From Dysgonomonas sp. 216 (GTDB taxonomy: Bacteria; Bacteroidota; Bacteroidia; Bacteroidales; Dysgonomonadaceae): a stretch of 64,000 nt of DNA. Position numbers and translations under genes: made by a program. The stretch's first letter is position 1. The number at the start of each line of letters is the position of its first letter. The notes under the pieces were generated by a model. The model saw only the letters and a list, made by a program, of their open reading frames with translations, was not told the DNA's origin and ran no database searches. The stretch is taken from assembly GCF_010501065.1 (NCBI RefSeq), contig NZ_QVMM01000006.1:62754-126753 (forward strand), written 5' to 3'. This document shows positions 16,920-26,471 of this stretch, in pieces.

Positions 16920-18809
16920 TTAAATAAGTTTAATACTTCTGTTTATAAAGTTACTTAAAGCTTCGCCTTTAAGCATTCCATTCGAAAGTAATGCTAGATC
17001 TATTAATTGACGAACAACTGCGTTGTCCGACGCATAAGCATTTATCGCCTCCGTATCTTTACCCTCAACCTCTGACAGAACCTGCTTAATCAATGGATGC
17101 TCTACATTTAACACCATATTCATATTATCGGGCATCTCGCCATACAAGCCAAATCCTGTTTGCATAGCCGACATTTCCTTCATACGCCTCATAAACTCGT
17201 TCTGAGTTATTTGTATAGGCTTAGCATTGGTGCCCAAAGCTTTATACTCTATTGTAAAGTCAACCTTGTCAATTTTAGGTAATTGCGATTTAAAAGTTTC
17301 GCTAAGCTCCTCCTTTTGTTTGTCGGTAAGCGTAACTTCAGCCTCGTCTCCTTTTTTTATCAGATTATCAACAACATCACTATCGACGCGTACGAAATGG
17401 CTTTTTTCGAATTTTTGCTCTAGCAAACCGGCCATATGTACATCCAATTGTCCATCAAATAATATCACGTCATACCCCTTGTCCAGAGCATTATTGATGT
17501 AAGAGAACTGTTCGTCTTTATTGCTTGTGTACAGATATACTAAATTTCCATCTTTATCAGTCTGATTAGAACCTATAAGCGTTTTATATTCTTCAAACGT
17601 AAACGCCTTTCCGTCAACATTCTTCAGTAAACAGAATTTTTGAGCCCTGTCGTAAAACTTTTCATCGGTAAGCATGCCGTATTCGATAAACACTTTAAGG
17701 CTATCCCATTTTTCTTCGAATTGGGGGCGGTCATTTTTAAATATTTCTTCAAGCCTGTCCGCAACTTTTTTCGTAATGTGATTCGAAATCTTTTTTACAT
17801 TTTGGTCGCTTTGCAAGTAAGACCTTGAAACATTCAAAGGAATATCGGGCGAATCTATTACCCCGTGCATTAAAGTCAAAAACTCGGGAACAATACCTTC
17901 GACCGAATCTGTTACATATACCTGATTCGAATACAGTTGTATTTTATTCCTGTTCATATCCACATTGCTCTTTATTTTAGGAAAATAAAGAATACCTGTA
18001 AGTTTAAACGGGTAATCGACATTCAGATGTATCCAGAATAAAGGTTCGTCGCTAAAAGGATAAAGATCCTGATAAAACTTCTTGTAATCTTCATCGGTTA
18101 ACTCGGTTGGTTTACGAGTCCACGCCGGATTTGTTTCGTTTATTATATTGTCTTCATCTGTTTCGACTGACTTTTCATCTTTCCACTCGGTTTTTTTGCC
18201 AAATGCAATAGGAATGGCTAAGAACCGACAATACTTTTTCAGCAGTTTGTCAACTTCGTTGTTCTCCAGAAAGTTTTGATTCTCATCGTCGATATACAGA
18301 ATGATATCTGTTCCTCTGTCGGTCTTTTCTACACTTTCTATTGTATATTCGGGTGTTCCGTCGCAGCTCCATTTTACCGGTTGTGCACCCTCTTTATAAG
18401 ACAAGGTTACAATTTCGACTTTTTTAGAAACCATGAACGATGAATAAAACCCTAAACCGAAATGACCGATTATAGAATTCGCATCGTTTTTATACTTATC
18501 AAGAAATTCGTTTGCCGACGAAAGAGCTATCTGATTGATATACTTCTCTATTTCTTCGGCTGTCATACCTATACCTCTGTCCGAAATAGTTAATGTGCCT
18601 TTTTCTTTATCAATACTTACTTTTACAGTAAGGCTGCCCAATTCGCCATTAAACTCGCCTATAGACGATAATGTTTTAAGCTTTTGTGTAGCATCTACCG
18701 CGTTTGAAACGATTTCACGCAAAAAAATCTCGTGATCGCTGTACAAAAATTTCTTAATAATGGGGAAAATATTATCGGTTGTTACCCCAATGTGTCCTTT
18801 TTGTTGCAT
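16920..18809 (-). CDS. htpG: Molecular chaperone HtpG (Hsp90)
   Basis: The 629-residue protein is a full-length bacterial Hsp90. The N-terminal GHKL ATPase domain carries FLREIVSNAVDATQKLK, DRGIGMTAEEI and IGHFGLGFYSSFMV; middle and C-terminal dimerisation domains follow. HtpG is an ATP-dependent cytoplasmic chaperone. The start ATG is at 18809-18807. The gene lies downstream of lptD on the same strand but is separated by the lptD terminator, so it is probably expressed separately. I saw no heat-shock operator or clear TAnnTTTG element in the 106-base gap. Confidence 0.96.
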   Translation of the reverse strand: MQQKGHIGVTTDNIFPIIKKFLYSDHEIFLREIVSNAVDATQKLKTLSSIGEFNGELGSLTVKVSIDKEKGTLTISDRGIGMTAEEIEKYINQIALSSANEFLDKYKNDANSIIGHFGLGFYSSFMVSKKVEIVTLSYKEGAQPVKWSCDGTPEYTIESVEKTDRGTDIILYIDDENQNFLENNEVDKLLKKYCRFLAIPIAFGKKTEWKDEKSVETDEDNIINETNPAWTRKPTELTDEDYKKFYQDLYPFSDEPLFWIHLNVDYPFKLTGILYFPKIKSNVDMNRNKIQLYSNQVYVTDSVEGIVPEFLTLMHGVIDSPDIPLNVSRSYLQSDQNVKKISNHITKKVADRLEEIFKNDRPQFEEKWDSLKVFIEYGMLTDEKFYDRAQKFCLLKNVDGKAFTFEEYKTLIGSNQTDKDGNLVYLYTSNKDEQFSYINNALDKGYDVILFDGQLDVHMAGLLEQKFEKSHFVRVDSDVVDNLIKKGDEAEVTLTDKQKEELSETFKSQLPKIDKVDFTIEYKALGTNAKPIQITQNEFMRRMKEMSAMQTGFGLYGEMPDNMNMVLNVEHPLIKQVLSEVEGKDTEAINAYASDNAVVRQLIDLALLSNGMLKGEALSNFINRSIKLI

Positions 18810-18858
18810 AATTTGTAAATATTTAGTTTTTCGTTAAAATTCTATGATCCATAATTAC

Positions 18859-18890
18859 AAAAAAAATGCCACTAACTAATTAGTGACATT
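18859..18890 (-). terminator. Intrinsic terminator after lptD
   Basis: On the minus strand the stem AATG-A-CACTAA / TTAGTG-G-CATT (one mismatch) with a 4-base loop is followed by a run of eight T's (complement of A's at 18859-18866). It lies ~26 bases beyond the lptD stop. Confidence 0.75.
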
Positions 18891-18915
18891 TTGTCATTAT
18901 ATTTTTTTTGAGAAA

Positions 18916-21762
18916 TTAATACCAAGTGGGGTCGTAAGCAGTCTGACGTCCACGTTGTTCATATTTCAAATCTTGCAGCAGTTGAGAACTTGCTCTGAGC
19001 GACACAAAATAGCTTTGATATACCCCCACCGGAACAAATGTGGCAGAGATGCTCCAGCAATGCAGGTTACGTGTTAATGAACAGTTTAAGTAGGAAAATC
19101 CACCTGTGTCGAAATTATAACTTGTTGTAAAATTAAAGTTCCAGTTTTTGGTGGGTTGTATACTTCCACTAAGTCCTAAACTATGAGTTACCTTTCGTTT
19201 ATATTCCATATTCTTTACATCAATCTCGCTCGAGTTAGCATAGGTAAACGAATAATTAGCCGAAAGATTCCACTTTACTTCATTTTTTAAGTACCCGTCA
19301 TCGTCGTACTCTCCGTCTTTCTCCTTGGATTTATTTAAGATGCTTCCTCCGCCCGAAGATTCTTCTTCACTTGTTGAAAAAGAACTTTCTTCCGAAGTTG
19401 ATTCTGTTGACGAAGAGGTTTCGTTTTCACCTTTTGCTTTATCGCCTCCTTTTCCAAACCATTTTTTGAAAGTATCCTGATTGATAGATGGAGAAATAGA
19501 GTAGCCTGTGCGTATAAGGCGTCCAATGCCTTTTCCGTTCGATATACGTAAACGATCTACCTTGTTCAATCTTACAGGAGTTTCCCTGCCCGGATCAGAA
19601 GCCGAATATACAGGGTCGTACATATATGGGTCGAAGGTTCCATTTACGTTAACCGTCAGGTTTTTACTTAATTTCAACCTGAGAGATGCATTTATATCAC
19701 TCCATTTTAGGGAGTCCTTCATCATATTATAGCTGAATCTTACCCCAAAGTTATCGATAAGGCTAATGATGCGGGTCGAGTCGTTAGGTGTGTTAAGTTT
19801 CATTTCGATATTATTATCGAAACTGAAGTTTAAACTACCCTGTTTGCCCGAAGGAGCCGTTCCGAATATACCTCCCTCGTAAGGCGAATAGTCAATGTAT
19901 TGGCGTTGCCCTTGTGCATCCTCGTAATAAACCCGTTCGTAAAAGCCCCACGATGGATCGCTAAAGTCGGGACGGGCGCTTAAGCTAATAGATGGAGTAA
20001 ACACATGTCTGATTCGGTTTATTGTACCGGCCTTAAAAATAGGGACCTTAAATATGGGCTCGAAGAATCCATATAATTTAGTTTGAAAGCCTAACGCAAA
20101 ATTAAAGTCATAGACTCTGTTAAACGAATATGTTGTGTCAGAATTAACAAGTGTGTTTCTCGCTACATCCCAATGCTTGTTTATCTTTTGAGTATACCAA
20201 CGTTCTTTATAGTTTAGCGAAGGGGTAATATTCAGATAATTAAACACGCTGAAAGTTGCACTTACGGGAATAGAATGCTGCATGGCATTGCGCCAGTCTT
20301 TCTGTAAACTCGATTTTAAAAGTTTATCTTCCTTTGTTGTTATACTGTTTCGTAAATCGCCCGTATAGCTCATTTGTATTTTCTCGTACCACCGTTGAGT
20401 ACCCACAGCCTCTTTACGTTTAAACGGATAAATACGGCTCATCGAAACCGTAAGGTTAGGAAGCGTAAGCGCAACTGTAGAGTCTCTCGAAATTTGTGCG
20501 GCACTCATATTTGCCGATACAGTAAATGGCGAGTTCGGAAAACGCTGGGTTAATGTAACTGTAGAGTTTTTAGTGTTTTCGGTACTATATTGGTTCTGTA
20601 TACTATTTAAATTGTTCTGATTATACGAACTTGTTTTAAAGTTAACACTAGCCGAGAGCGTACGATACATGTTCGCTTTAGGGTCTTGTGTGTGACTCCA
20701 TGTTATGCCAAAGTCTTTATATTCGCTATAATCGGGGTCGGCCTTTTCGCCATATCTGGTGTAGCGATACGAGATGTTAAAATTACCCGAATGTCTGTAA
20801 CGTTTACGGTAAGTAGAACGGGCATTTAATGCCCACGACCCCTTGGTGTATATATCGCCTGTTACGGCAAGATCCACGTAATCGTTTATTGCAAAATAAT
20901 AACCTCCGTCCCGAAGCCCAAATCCACGATCCATCACATCGTCGAAACTGGGCATTATAACTCCCGACTGATATTTATTGGTAAAAGGGAAAAAAGCGAA
21001 AGGTAGCCCCAGAAAATAAATAGGGACATCTTCTATCACAAGGTATCCGGGTCCTGATATAACATCTTTCTTTGGCCTTACTTTTCCTTTGGTAACCATA
21101 AAGTAGAAGTGGGGATGCTCGTGATGGTCGCAGGTTGTATATTTTCCGTTACACATAAAAAACGAATCATCTTCGTTTTTCTTTGCATTTTCGGCAACAA
21201 TATAACCTTCGCCTTGCGTAGTTACAACGTGTTTAATAATACCTTTCTTGGATTTAAAGTTGTATCGCATCGATTTTGCTTCGTAATCGGTGCCGCCGCC
21301 CGAACCTCCATCTGTAAAAACTGGATAGCCGAACTCTTGCCCTATCGAATCGAGACCATATGTAGCACTAACAATACTGCTATCCATACTAATCTCAATA
21401 TTTTCGGCTTTCAGCGCAATTGTTTGGTAATTTATATGCCCATCGCCGTAAAGATATCCTATATTACCTTCCGAGAAAAGGAATACAATAGAATCGTTCG
21501 ATTCATAATCGACAGGGGCTTCTATGGCTGGTTTTTTCTTTTTTACCGAATCGGTTGCAATACTATCAACCGATAATGTGTCTGAAATAAAGGTACTATC
21601 GATGGCTGAAGAGTCAGCCGGTATACGATTATCGGCTATGACAGAATCGTTAAGCAAAGACAAACGCTCGTCGGCTACATTGAACGCAAATAGGGAACCG
21701 ACAAGCGGTACCGTAACAAACGTTAAAAATAATACATATATGAATAGCCGAAAGTTTCTCAT
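18916..21762 (-). CDS. lptD: LPS-assembly outer-membrane protein LptD (OstA family)
   Basis: The 948-residue protein has an N-terminal signal segment, an OstA-like beta-jellyroll (LKAENIEISMDSSIVSATYG), a short Cys-containing stretch (CNGKYTTCDHHEHPHFYFMV) and a long C-terminal beta-barrel rich in alternating aromatic strands. LptD, with LptE, inserts lipopolysaccharide into the outer leaflet. A low-complexity Ser/Glu-rich insertion (about 780-810) interrupts the barrel region. The gene is divergent from a PPIase-SurA-OstA operon that encodes its likely folding and transport partners. Residues 1-25 include a hydrophobic stretch consistent with export. Confidence 0.9.
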   Translation of the reverse strand: MRNFRLFIYVLFLTFVTVPLVGSLFAFNVADERLSLLNDSVIADNRIPADSSAIDSTFISDTLSVDSIATDSVKKKKPAIEAPVDYESNDSIVFLFSEGNIGYLYGDGHINYQTIALKAENIEISMDSSIVSATYGLDSIGQEFGYPVFTDGGSGGGTDYEAKSMRYNFKSKKGIIKHVVTTQGEGYIVAENAKKNEDDSFFMCNGKYTTCDHHEHPHFYFMVTKGKVRPKKDVISGPGYLVIEDVPIYFLGLPFAFFPFTNKYQSGVIMPSFDDVMDRGFGLRDGGYYFAINDYVDLAVTGDIYTKGSWALNARSTYRKRYRHSGNFNISYRYTRYGEKADPDYSEYKDFGITWSHTQDPKANMYRTLSASVNFKTSSYNQNNLNSIQNQYSTENTKNSTVTLTQRFPNSPFTVSANMSAAQISRDSTVALTLPNLTVSMSRIYPFKRKEAVGTQRWYEKIQMSYTGDLRNSITTKEDKLLKSSLQKDWRNAMQHSIPVSATFSVFNYLNITPSLNYKERWYTQKINKHWDVARNTLVNSDTTYSFNRVYDFNFALGFQTKLYGFFEPIFKVPIFKAGTINRIRHVFTPSISLSARPDFSDPSWGFYERVYYEDAQGQRQYIDYSPYEGGIFGTAPSGKQGSLNFSFDNNIEMKLNTPNDSTRIISLIDNFGVRFSYNMMKDSLKWSDINASLRLKLSKNLTVNVNGTFDPYMYDPVYSASDPGRETPVRLNKVDRLRISNGKGIGRLIRTGYSISPSINQDTFKKWFGKGGDKAKGENETSSSTESTSEESSFSTSEEESSGGGSILNKSKEKDGEYDDDGYLKNEVKWNLSANYSFTYANSSEIDVKNMEYKRKVTHSLGLSGSIQPTKNWNFNFTTSYNFDTGGFSYLNCSLTRNLHCWSISATFVPVGVYQSYFVSLRASSQLLQDLKYEQRGRQTAYDPTWY

Positions 21763-21799
21763 TTAAAATAAGGGAGTTCGTACTTTTTATTCCAAACTG

Positions 21800-21807
21800 C
21801 AAAACTA
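21800..21807 (-). promoter_or_regulatory. -7 element of lptD
   Basis: The minus strand reads TAGTTTTG, a TAnnTTTG match, 38 bases upstream of the lptD ATG; a TTG (complement of 21831-21833) lies 23 bases further upstream as a possible -33 element. Confidence 0.5.
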
Positions 21808-21977
21808 ATCAATATATGAAAAACGAAATGCAAAAAATATAAAAATATGAATTAAAGTATGTAGGTTTTCCTTTCTTATTGTAAAAAAGCGAATATTATG
21901 CCGCTAAATTTTATTAAATCACTTATTTTACAAAGCCTATAAGTATAACATAAACTTATTTTTTAAATAATTTCTAA

Positions 21978-21985
21978 TATATTTG
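21978..21985 (+). promoter_or_regulatory. -7 element of the PPIase-surA-ostA operon
   Basis: TATATTTG matches TAnnTTTG and lies 33 bases before the ATG at 22019. No clear -33 element was found; the stretch upstream is a run of T and A. Confidence 0.55.
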
Positions 21986-22018
21986 CATCGCATAAAAACT
22001 AATAACACTTAATTAATT

Positions 22019-24007
22019 ATGAATAAAACGCTTCTTTTATTATTAAGCACATTTGCAGTGTTCTCAAATGTAAGTGCGCAGGACAACGATCCGGTTTTAA
22101 TGAAAGTTAACGGACATCCTGTTCATAAATCGGAGTTCGAATATTTATACAAGAAAAACAGTGCCTCGGTACAACAGTCCTTAGATGAATATTTACCTTT
22201 GTTTATCGATTATAAGCTGAAAATCGAGGAAGCAAAAAGTCAAAAACTCGATACAATTCCTGCATTTATTAAAGAGTTTGCCACTTATAAAAAGCAACTA
22301 TCGCGTCCTTATTTAACAGACACGGTAAGTATACAAACTGTGGCTCATGAGCTGTATGACAGCATGGGCGAAGGCGTAGAAACAAGCCATATTTTATTTA
22401 GATTTCCCGAAGGCGTAATTTTACCGAAAGATACACTGGCAGTATACGAAAAAGCTTTATCGGTGCGTCAAATGTTGGAAAAACCAAAAGGAAAAAAAGC
22501 GAAGAAGAATTCGACAGTTAAATCTTTCGAAGATTTAGCACTCGAATATTCAGAAGATCCATCGGCAGCAAGAACCGAAAAACCTGGTTATTTAGGATGG
22601 ACCACCGCCGGGATGCTTGTCGAACCATTCGAAAAAGTAGCTAACACAACCCCAGTGGGCGAGGTAAGTATGCCTGTACGTACATTGTTTGGCTACCATC
22701 TAATAAAAGTGCATAACCGCCGCCCCAGCCAAGGTAAAATAAATATTGCTCATATTATGTTTGGGTTTTCTCACCCCGACACATCTGTTGAACAGAAAGA
22801 CAGTATTAAAAAGATTGCTCAAGAGGTATATAATAAGCTTGTTGCGGGAGCCGATTACAGCGAACTGAGTAAAGAATACTCAACCGACAGACAATCTGCT
22901 GAAAAAGGTGGGAAAATGGGGTGGATAGATGAATATACTCGTTTGCCTCGTTCTTTTACGCAAGCAGCATACTCTATAAAAAAAGAAGGTGATATAACCG
23001 AGCCTATCGAAACCGCTTACGGATATCATATATTGAAATTAGAAGGCAAAGCTCCACGCGATTCATGGAAACAATCGAAAGAGCGTTTGGTTAATATTGT
23101 AAACAGTTCCGACAGAGTTGAAGATGTCAGAGCTTTGAAAAACCAAAGATTAGAAAAGCTTTTTAACTTTAAAGCGAACAAAGCAGCCTACGACGAATTA
23201 AATGCCTTGGCAAATGACTATAGTCCAGCCGACTCTGTATTTAACGAAAAAACGGCGAACAACAATGAAGTGTTGTTTAACGCTGATGGCGTAAATTATA
23301 GAATATCCGATTTTTCGAAGTATGTTGCTAATAATGCAAAAAGTTCGAGAACACGTTTTTCTACCGATATGCTTAAACAGTTGTTGAGTAGTTACGAGGA
23401 ATCGGTTCTGTTTAATATAGAAGAAAACTCGTTGGAAAAACGTTTCCCCGAATACCGCAACCTGCTACGGGAATATAACGATGGAATACTTTTGTTCAAT
23501 GTAATGAACGAAGAGGTTTGGGATAAAACGGCAAAAGATGATGAAGGTTTGGCCGAATATTTCAAAAATAACAACTCAAAATATGTATGGGAAAATCCTA
23601 AACACAAAGGATTGATTATACATTGCGCTGATGAAGCGACATTGAAAGCCGCAAAAAAACTTGCAAACAAAAATAAAAAAGCTAAAAACCAAGGCGAAAT
23701 TATTCTAGAAGCTTTAAACAACGATAGTGTAAAAAATGTAAGGGTACAGCGCAGCTTATTTGCAAAAGGAGAAAACAAATTTGTAGATCAGGAGGTGTTT
23801 AAAACTGGAGAAAAAGCTGAGCCTCTAGATAAATATCCATACTTTTTTGTTATAGGAAAAGTAATCCCTAAACCCGAAGAATATTCCGATGTTAAAGGAC
23901 AGGTAATTTCGGATTTGCAAGAAGTAAGAGAAAAAGAATGGATGGAGGCGCTTCGTAAGAAATACCCTGTTGAGGTTAATGAAGCCATTCTAAAATCAAT
24001 CAAATAA
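22019..24007 (+). CDS. Periplasmic peptidyl-prolyl isomerase with two parvulin domains
   Basis: The 662-residue protein begins with a signal peptide (ends about residue 20, NVSAQDND) and a SurA-N-like chaperone segment. Two PpiC/parvulin domains follow, recognisable at GVETSHILFRFPEG (about 120-133) and GKINIAHIMFGFSHPD, each closed by the YGYHILKLEGK or FGYHLIKVHNR type of strand. A long C-terminal helical region has no match I recognise. It probably assists folding of outer-membrane proteins. It heads a same-strand run with two more SurA-like genes and an OstA-like gene; a stem-loop separates it from the next gene. Confidence 0.9.
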   Translation: MNKTLLLLLSTFAVFSNVSAQDNDPVLMKVNGHPVHKSEFEYLYKKNSASVQQSLDEYLPLFIDYKLKIEEAKSQKLDTIPAFIKEFATYKKQLSRPYLTDTVSIQTVAHELYDSMGEGVETSHILFRFPEGVILPKDTLAVYEKALSVRQMLEKPKGKKAKKNSTVKSFEDLALEYSEDPSAARTEKPGYLGWTTAGMLVEPFEKVANTTPVGEVSMPVRTLFGYHLIKVHNRRPSQGKINIAHIMFGFSHPDTSVEQKDSIKKIAQEVYNKLVAGADYSELSKEYSTDRQSAEKGGKMGWIDEYTRLPRSFTQAAYSIKKEGDITEPIETAYGYHILKLEGKAPRDSWKQSKERLVNIVNSSDRVEDVRALKNQRLEKLFNFKANKAAYDELNALANDYSPADSVFNEKTANNNEVLFNADGVNYRISDFSKYVANNAKSSRTRFSTDMLKQLLSSYEESVLFNIEENSLEKRFPEYRNLLREYNDGILLFNVMNEEVWDKTAKDDEGLAEYFKNNNSKYVWENPKHKGLIIHCADEATLKAAKKLANKNKKAKNQGEIILEALNNDSVKNVRVQRSLFAKGENKFVDQEVFKTGEKAEPLDKYPYFFVIGKVIPKPEEYSDVKGQVISDLQEVREKEWMEALRKKYPVEVNEAILKSIK

Positions 24008-24022
24008 ATTAAGCAATATATA

Positions 24023-24054
24023 ACAGTCACAGGAAATACGTTTTCTGTGACTGT
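24023..24054 (+). terminator. Stem-loop between PPIase gene and SurA-like lipoprotein gene (possible partial terminator)
   Basis: ACAGTCACAG (24023-24032) pairs perfectly with CTGTGACTGT (24045-24054), and inner bases GAAA/TTTT extend the stem to 14 pairs with a TACG loop. The tail AATTTAG is poor in T's, so it may attenuate or protect RNA ends rather than stop transcription fully. Confidence 0.5.
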
Positions 24055-24095
24055 AATTTAGAACGCTATTATCAGCATAACATAGATAAAGAGGA

Positions 24096-24965
24096 ATGAG
24101 ATTTATTTCACGGTTACTATTTTCAATTTTGTTTATTACCACAACTGTATCTTCATGTATCAAACAAGAAGGAACAAATAAGGTAACAGACAATACTATA
24201 TTGGTTGAAGTAAACGGTAAAGCTCTTTATCTGGAGGAAGTTGCTGAATCTATTCCTAAGGGACTATCGCCAACCGACAGTACTTTAAATGCTGAGGCAT
24301 ACATTAAAATGTGGATAAAAGACGAGTTGATGTACGAAAAAGCCTCGGAGAACATTACCGACAAAAAGAAAATTGATGAGCTTGTCGAAAATTACCGACA
24401 AAATCTAACGATTTTCACTTATCAGGAACAATTGCTTAAGCAACGCTTGTCGAAAGAAATTTCGGAAAATGAATTGAAAGATTATTACGATAAAAATTCG
24501 CAGAATCTGGATTTACAGACCGATATAATTAAAGGTCTTTTTCTGAAAGTGCCATTAACTTCTACTCGTTTAGAAGATTTGAAAAAATGGTACAAATCGA
24601 CATCGGAAAGCGCTATTGAGAATATTGAGAAATATTCGCTCGAAAATGCCGTTATTTACGACTTATTCTATAACAATTGGGTAAGTTTCGACGATGTTTT
24701 ACTAAATATCCCCCAAGTTATCCCCGACAAAAGAATATTTCTGAAAGAAAATAAACAAATAGAAGTTGAAGACTCGTTATATGTTTACCTGCTTAACATA
24801 AAGGATTATAAACTTGCCGGCGATAATGCTCCTTTCGAATTTACAAAAGGTCAGATTATGGAAATCCTTTTAAATCAGAGAAGAGAGGATTTCACAAAGC
24901 AAATCGAAGCCGATTTATACGATGAAGCACTAAAACAAGGAAAAATAACCTTTTTCGACAAGTAA
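24096..24965 (+). CDS. SurA-N-like periplasmic lipoprotein without PPIase domain
   Basis: The 289-residue protein has a lipoprotein signal with lipobox VSSC (Cys 21). The mature part resembles the helical SurA N-terminal chaperone domain: ILVEVNGKALYLEEVAESIP followed by a helix-rich AYIKMWIKDELMYEKA stretch. No parvulin signature is present. It lies between two parvulin-type genes, so a chaperone role in outer-membrane protein assembly is inferred from fold and neighbours. The product is shorter than SurA because the isomerase domains are absent, not because of a frameshift. Confidence 0.8.
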   Translation: MRFISRLLFSILFITTTVSSCIKQEGTNKVTDNTILVEVNGKALYLEEVAESIPKGLSPTDSTLNAEAYIKMWIKDELMYEKASENITDKKKIDELVENYRQNLTIFTYQEQLLKQRLSKEISENELKDYYDKNSQNLDLQTDIIKGLFLKVPLTSTRLEDLKKWYKSTSESAIENIEKYSLENAVIYDLFYNNWVSFDDVLLNIPQVIPDKRIFLKENKQIEVEDSLYVYLLNIKDYKLAGDNAPFEFTKGQIMEILLNQRREDFTKQIEADLYDEALKQGKITFFDK

Positions 24966-25059
24966 CAACAGTACTGTATAACTTCTTTTAATAATATTAA
25001 GACAAAAGAATAGGTAGTATATAGCTATATTTACGACCTCTTTAAAATTCTAAACAAGA

Positions 25060-26445
25060 ATGAAAAAAATATTTTGCAAAGTAATCCTTCTGTCGGCATT
25101 GTTGATGTCTGTGAATTATTCCGAGACTAAAGCCCAAAATAATGTTATAGACGAGATAGTATGGATTGTAGGAGATGAGGCTATTCTTAAATCGGATGTC
25201 GAGAATACCCGTTTACAAATGCAAATTGAGGGCGAACGTTTCGATGGCGACCCATACTGTATTATACCCGAACAAATAGCGGTAAACAAACTGTTTTTGC
25301 ATCAGGCAAAGATCGATAGTATTGATATTCCGGCGGCATCGGTAACGCGTGAAGTAGAACGACGTGTAAATAATGCTATCGGACAGGTTGGCTCACGCGA
25401 GAAGCTTGAAGAATGGCTCGGTAAATCAGTTAGGGACTTACGCGAAGAATGGAAAGAGCAGATACGCGAAGGAGAGATTGTTCGTGAAGTACAAAAAAAG
25501 ATAGCGGGAAATATTCGTCTTACTCCTGCCGAGATAAGAAAATACTACACAAGTCTTTCTCAAGACAGTTTGCCATTCATACCTACGTCGGTAGAGGTGC
25601 AAATAATAACAATGCGCCCTATTATTCCGATGAAAGAGGTTGATGCTGTTAAAAACCGTTTAAGAGAATACACCGATCGAATAAACAAAGGAGAAACCTC
25701 TTTCTCGTCGTTGGCTCTATTATATTCGGAAGATACAGAGTCGGCTAAAAAAGGAGGAGAATTAGGATTTATAGGTCGGGCCATGTTAGCTCCCGAATAT
25801 GCAAGTGCCGCTTTCTCTTTAACCGACCCAAATAAGATATCGAACGTGGTTGAAACCGAATATGGTTTCCATATCATACAGTTAATCGAACGTCTGGGCG
25901 ATCGAATTAATACGCGTCATATATTACTTAAACCTAAAGTTCCGACAGAAGAAATGCGAAAAACCATTTCCAGAATGGACTCTTTAGCAATAGAAATCCG
26001 AGACAGCAAATTCTCGTTCGAAGAAGCTGCCATGTACGTTTCGTCCGACAAAGACTCTCGTAACAATGGAGGTTTGATGGTTAACAAAAAGGAGTATAGC
26101 AGTAATGCAGGTACAAGCCGTTTCGAGATGAAAGACTTGCCACAGGAAGTAGCCCGTATTGTAGATAAAATGAAGATAGGAGATGTATCGACAGCCTTCT
26201 CTATGATTGACGAAAAGGGCAAAGAAGTGGTAGCTATTGTGAAACTTAAGCAAAGAATAGACGGGCACAAAGCCAACATGTCGGACGACTATCAGGTAAT
26301 GAAATCGATAGTAGAAGCTAACAAACGTACTGAGATATTAAAAAAATGGGTTCAAGATAAAATTAAAACTACTTTCATCCGTATTGACAGCGATTGGGTT
26401 AACTGCGACTTTCAATATTCGGGGTGGGTAAAGGATAATAAATAA
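25060..26445 (+). CDS. surA: Periplasmic chaperone/peptidyl-prolyl isomerase SurA
   Basis: The 461-residue protein has a signal peptide (about 1-25, ending TKAQ), a SurA N-terminal domain starting VIDEIVWIVGDEAILKSDVE, and two parvulin domains, around residues 175-280 (VEVQIITMRPIIPMKEVD ... EYGFHIIQLIE) and from RINTRHILLKP onward. SurA escorts unfolded outer-membrane proteins, including LptD in E. coli, to the BAM complex. The length is close to E. coli SurA (428). It follows the SurA-N-like lipoprotein by 94 bases and precedes the OstA-like gene by 26. Confidence 0.92.
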   Translation: MKKIFCKVILLSALLMSVNYSETKAQNNVIDEIVWIVGDEAILKSDVENTRLQMQIEGERFDGDPYCIIPEQIAVNKLFLHQAKIDSIDIPAASVTREVERRVNNAIGQVGSREKLEEWLGKSVRDLREEWKEQIREGEIVREVQKKIAGNIRLTPAEIRKYYTSLSQDSLPFIPTSVEVQIITMRPIIPMKEVDAVKNRLREYTDRINKGETSFSSLALLYSEDTESAKKGGELGFIGRAMLAPEYASAAFSLTDPNKISNVVETEYGFHIIQLIERLGDRINTRHILLKPKVPTEEMRKTISRMDSLAIEIRDSKFSFEEAAMYVSSDKDSRNNGGLMVNKKEYSSNAGTSRFEMKDLPQEVARIVDKMKIGDVSTAFSMIDEKGKEVVAIVKLKQRIDGHKANMSDDYQVMKSIVEANKRTEILKKWVQDKIKTTFIRIDSDWVNCDFQYSGWVKDNK

Positions 26446-26471
26446 AACGAATATACCCTATAAAACAAGGT

